From Chloroflexota bacterium (GTDB lineage Bacteria > Chloroflexota > Anaerolineae > B4-G1 > SLSP01), in the NCBI GenBank assembly GCA_009908585.1, contig JAAAOZ010000502.1, forward strand, positions 1 through 5,225: 5,225 bases of DNA, read 5' to 3'. A program made the position numbers and the translations under genes. Under the pieces are notes generated by a model. The model did no database searches. It saw only the letters and a list, made by a program, of their open reading frames with translations, and was not told the DNA's origin. Position 1 is the first letter of the stretch; every line of letters begins with the position of its first letter. Below, piece by piece: positions 4,879-5,225 of this stretch.

Positions 4879-5225
4879 ATGCAACAGGACAAAATCTTAG
4901 TAACAGGAGCGACGGGGAACGTGGGACGAGAAGTGATCAACGCGCTGGCGGCGCATGGGGATGCGGCAAACGTGGTCGCGGCGACGCTGGACGAACGGGA
5001 CGCGCAGCGCGTCCCGCCGGGCATTGCGACCGCGCGGTTGGTGTTCGGGGAAGACGCGACCTATCCCGGCGCCTTCGTGGGTGTGCGCAAGCTCTTTTTG
5101 ATGCGCCCGCCGCAGATCACGGACGTGCAACGCTACATCTTCCCCATCATCGATCACGCAAAAGCGGTGGGCGTGGAGCAGATCGCCTTTCTCTCGCTGT
5201 TAGGCGTCGAGAACAACCAGCAGGC
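4879..5225 (+). CDS. NmrA-like NAD(P)-binding protein (partial, runs off the right edge)
   Basis: The first 115 residues of an atypical short-chain dehydrogenase/reductase of the NmrA family; full members are about 280-300 residues. The ATG at 4879 follows GGAG (4867-4870) with an eight-base spacer. The Rossmann nucleotide-binding loop is at residues 5-17 (KILVTGATGNVGR, Gly10-Gly13-Gly16). The second half shows family features: KLFLMRPPQITDVQRY (71-86), then a helix (FPIIDHAKAVGV) and the strand IAFLSLLGV (102-110). Members are either NAD(P)H-dependent reductases, including quinone reductases, or redox-sensing proteins without enzyme activity. The catalytic and substrate regions lie outside the window, so this cannot be decided. 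It starts 13 bases after the TetR stop in an operon under the 4237-4265 promoter, making it the likely regulated effector gene. Confidence 0.92.
   Translation, partial: MQQDKILVTGATGNVGREVINALAAHGDAANVVAATLDERDAQRVPPGIATARLVFGEDATYPGAFVGVRKLFLMRPPQITDVQRYIFPIIDHAKAVGVEQIAFLSLLGVENNQQ

Overview
The window looks like a piece of a GC-rich bacterial chromosome, most probably from the phylum Chloroflexota (Anaerolineae-like). This is inferred from protein style rather than from a marker gene. The clues are a Thr/Pro-rich lipoprotein with a GerMN domain, a secreted DNRLRE plus Fn3-like protein ending in a hydrophobic 'VPLVVR' tail of the sort I associate with that phylum, and a remnant of a SIMPL protein with the usual C-terminal end. 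No rRNA, tRNA, CRISPR array, insertion sequence or replication origin was seen.

Left part (1-2931, minus strand, envelope or secreted proteins). Reading leftward, there is a GerMN lipoprotein (1726-2919). Then comes a 163-base leader containing a 13-base perfect inverted repeat. Next is a secreted DNRLRE/Fn3 protein (173-1562) whose reading frame is broken near 1330-1350. An array of four consecutive hairpins (84-180) starts at its stop codon. At the very edge is the start of another minus-strand gene with a good ribosome binding site (1-29).

Middle (2932-3352). This stretch has no intact gene. It holds a 3' remnant of a SIMPL-domain gene (about 2966-3118), a featureless AT-richer segment, and a strong rho-independent terminator (3281-3322) that ends the GNAT gene to its right.

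Right part (3353-5225). A minus-strand GNAT acetyltransferase resembling puromycin N-acetyltransferase (3353-3991) is divergent from a plus-strand pair, a LmrA/YxaF-like TetR repressor (4290-4865) and an NmrA-like NAD(P)-binding protein (4879 onward, cut by the window end). The pair is preceded by a perfect consensus sigma-70 promoter (TTGACA, 17 bases, TATAAT). A 24-bp imperfect palindrome fills the space between the -35 and -10 boxes, so the repressor probably controls itself and the oxidoreductase-like gene. This half reads as a small ligand-responsive detoxification or stress module. The ligand and substrates cannot be read from the sequence.

The most unusual items are the four-hairpin array with different stems but similar small loops, the frameshift in the DNRLRE gene, and the paired palindromes in its leader. 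None of these amounts to a demonstrated new system.
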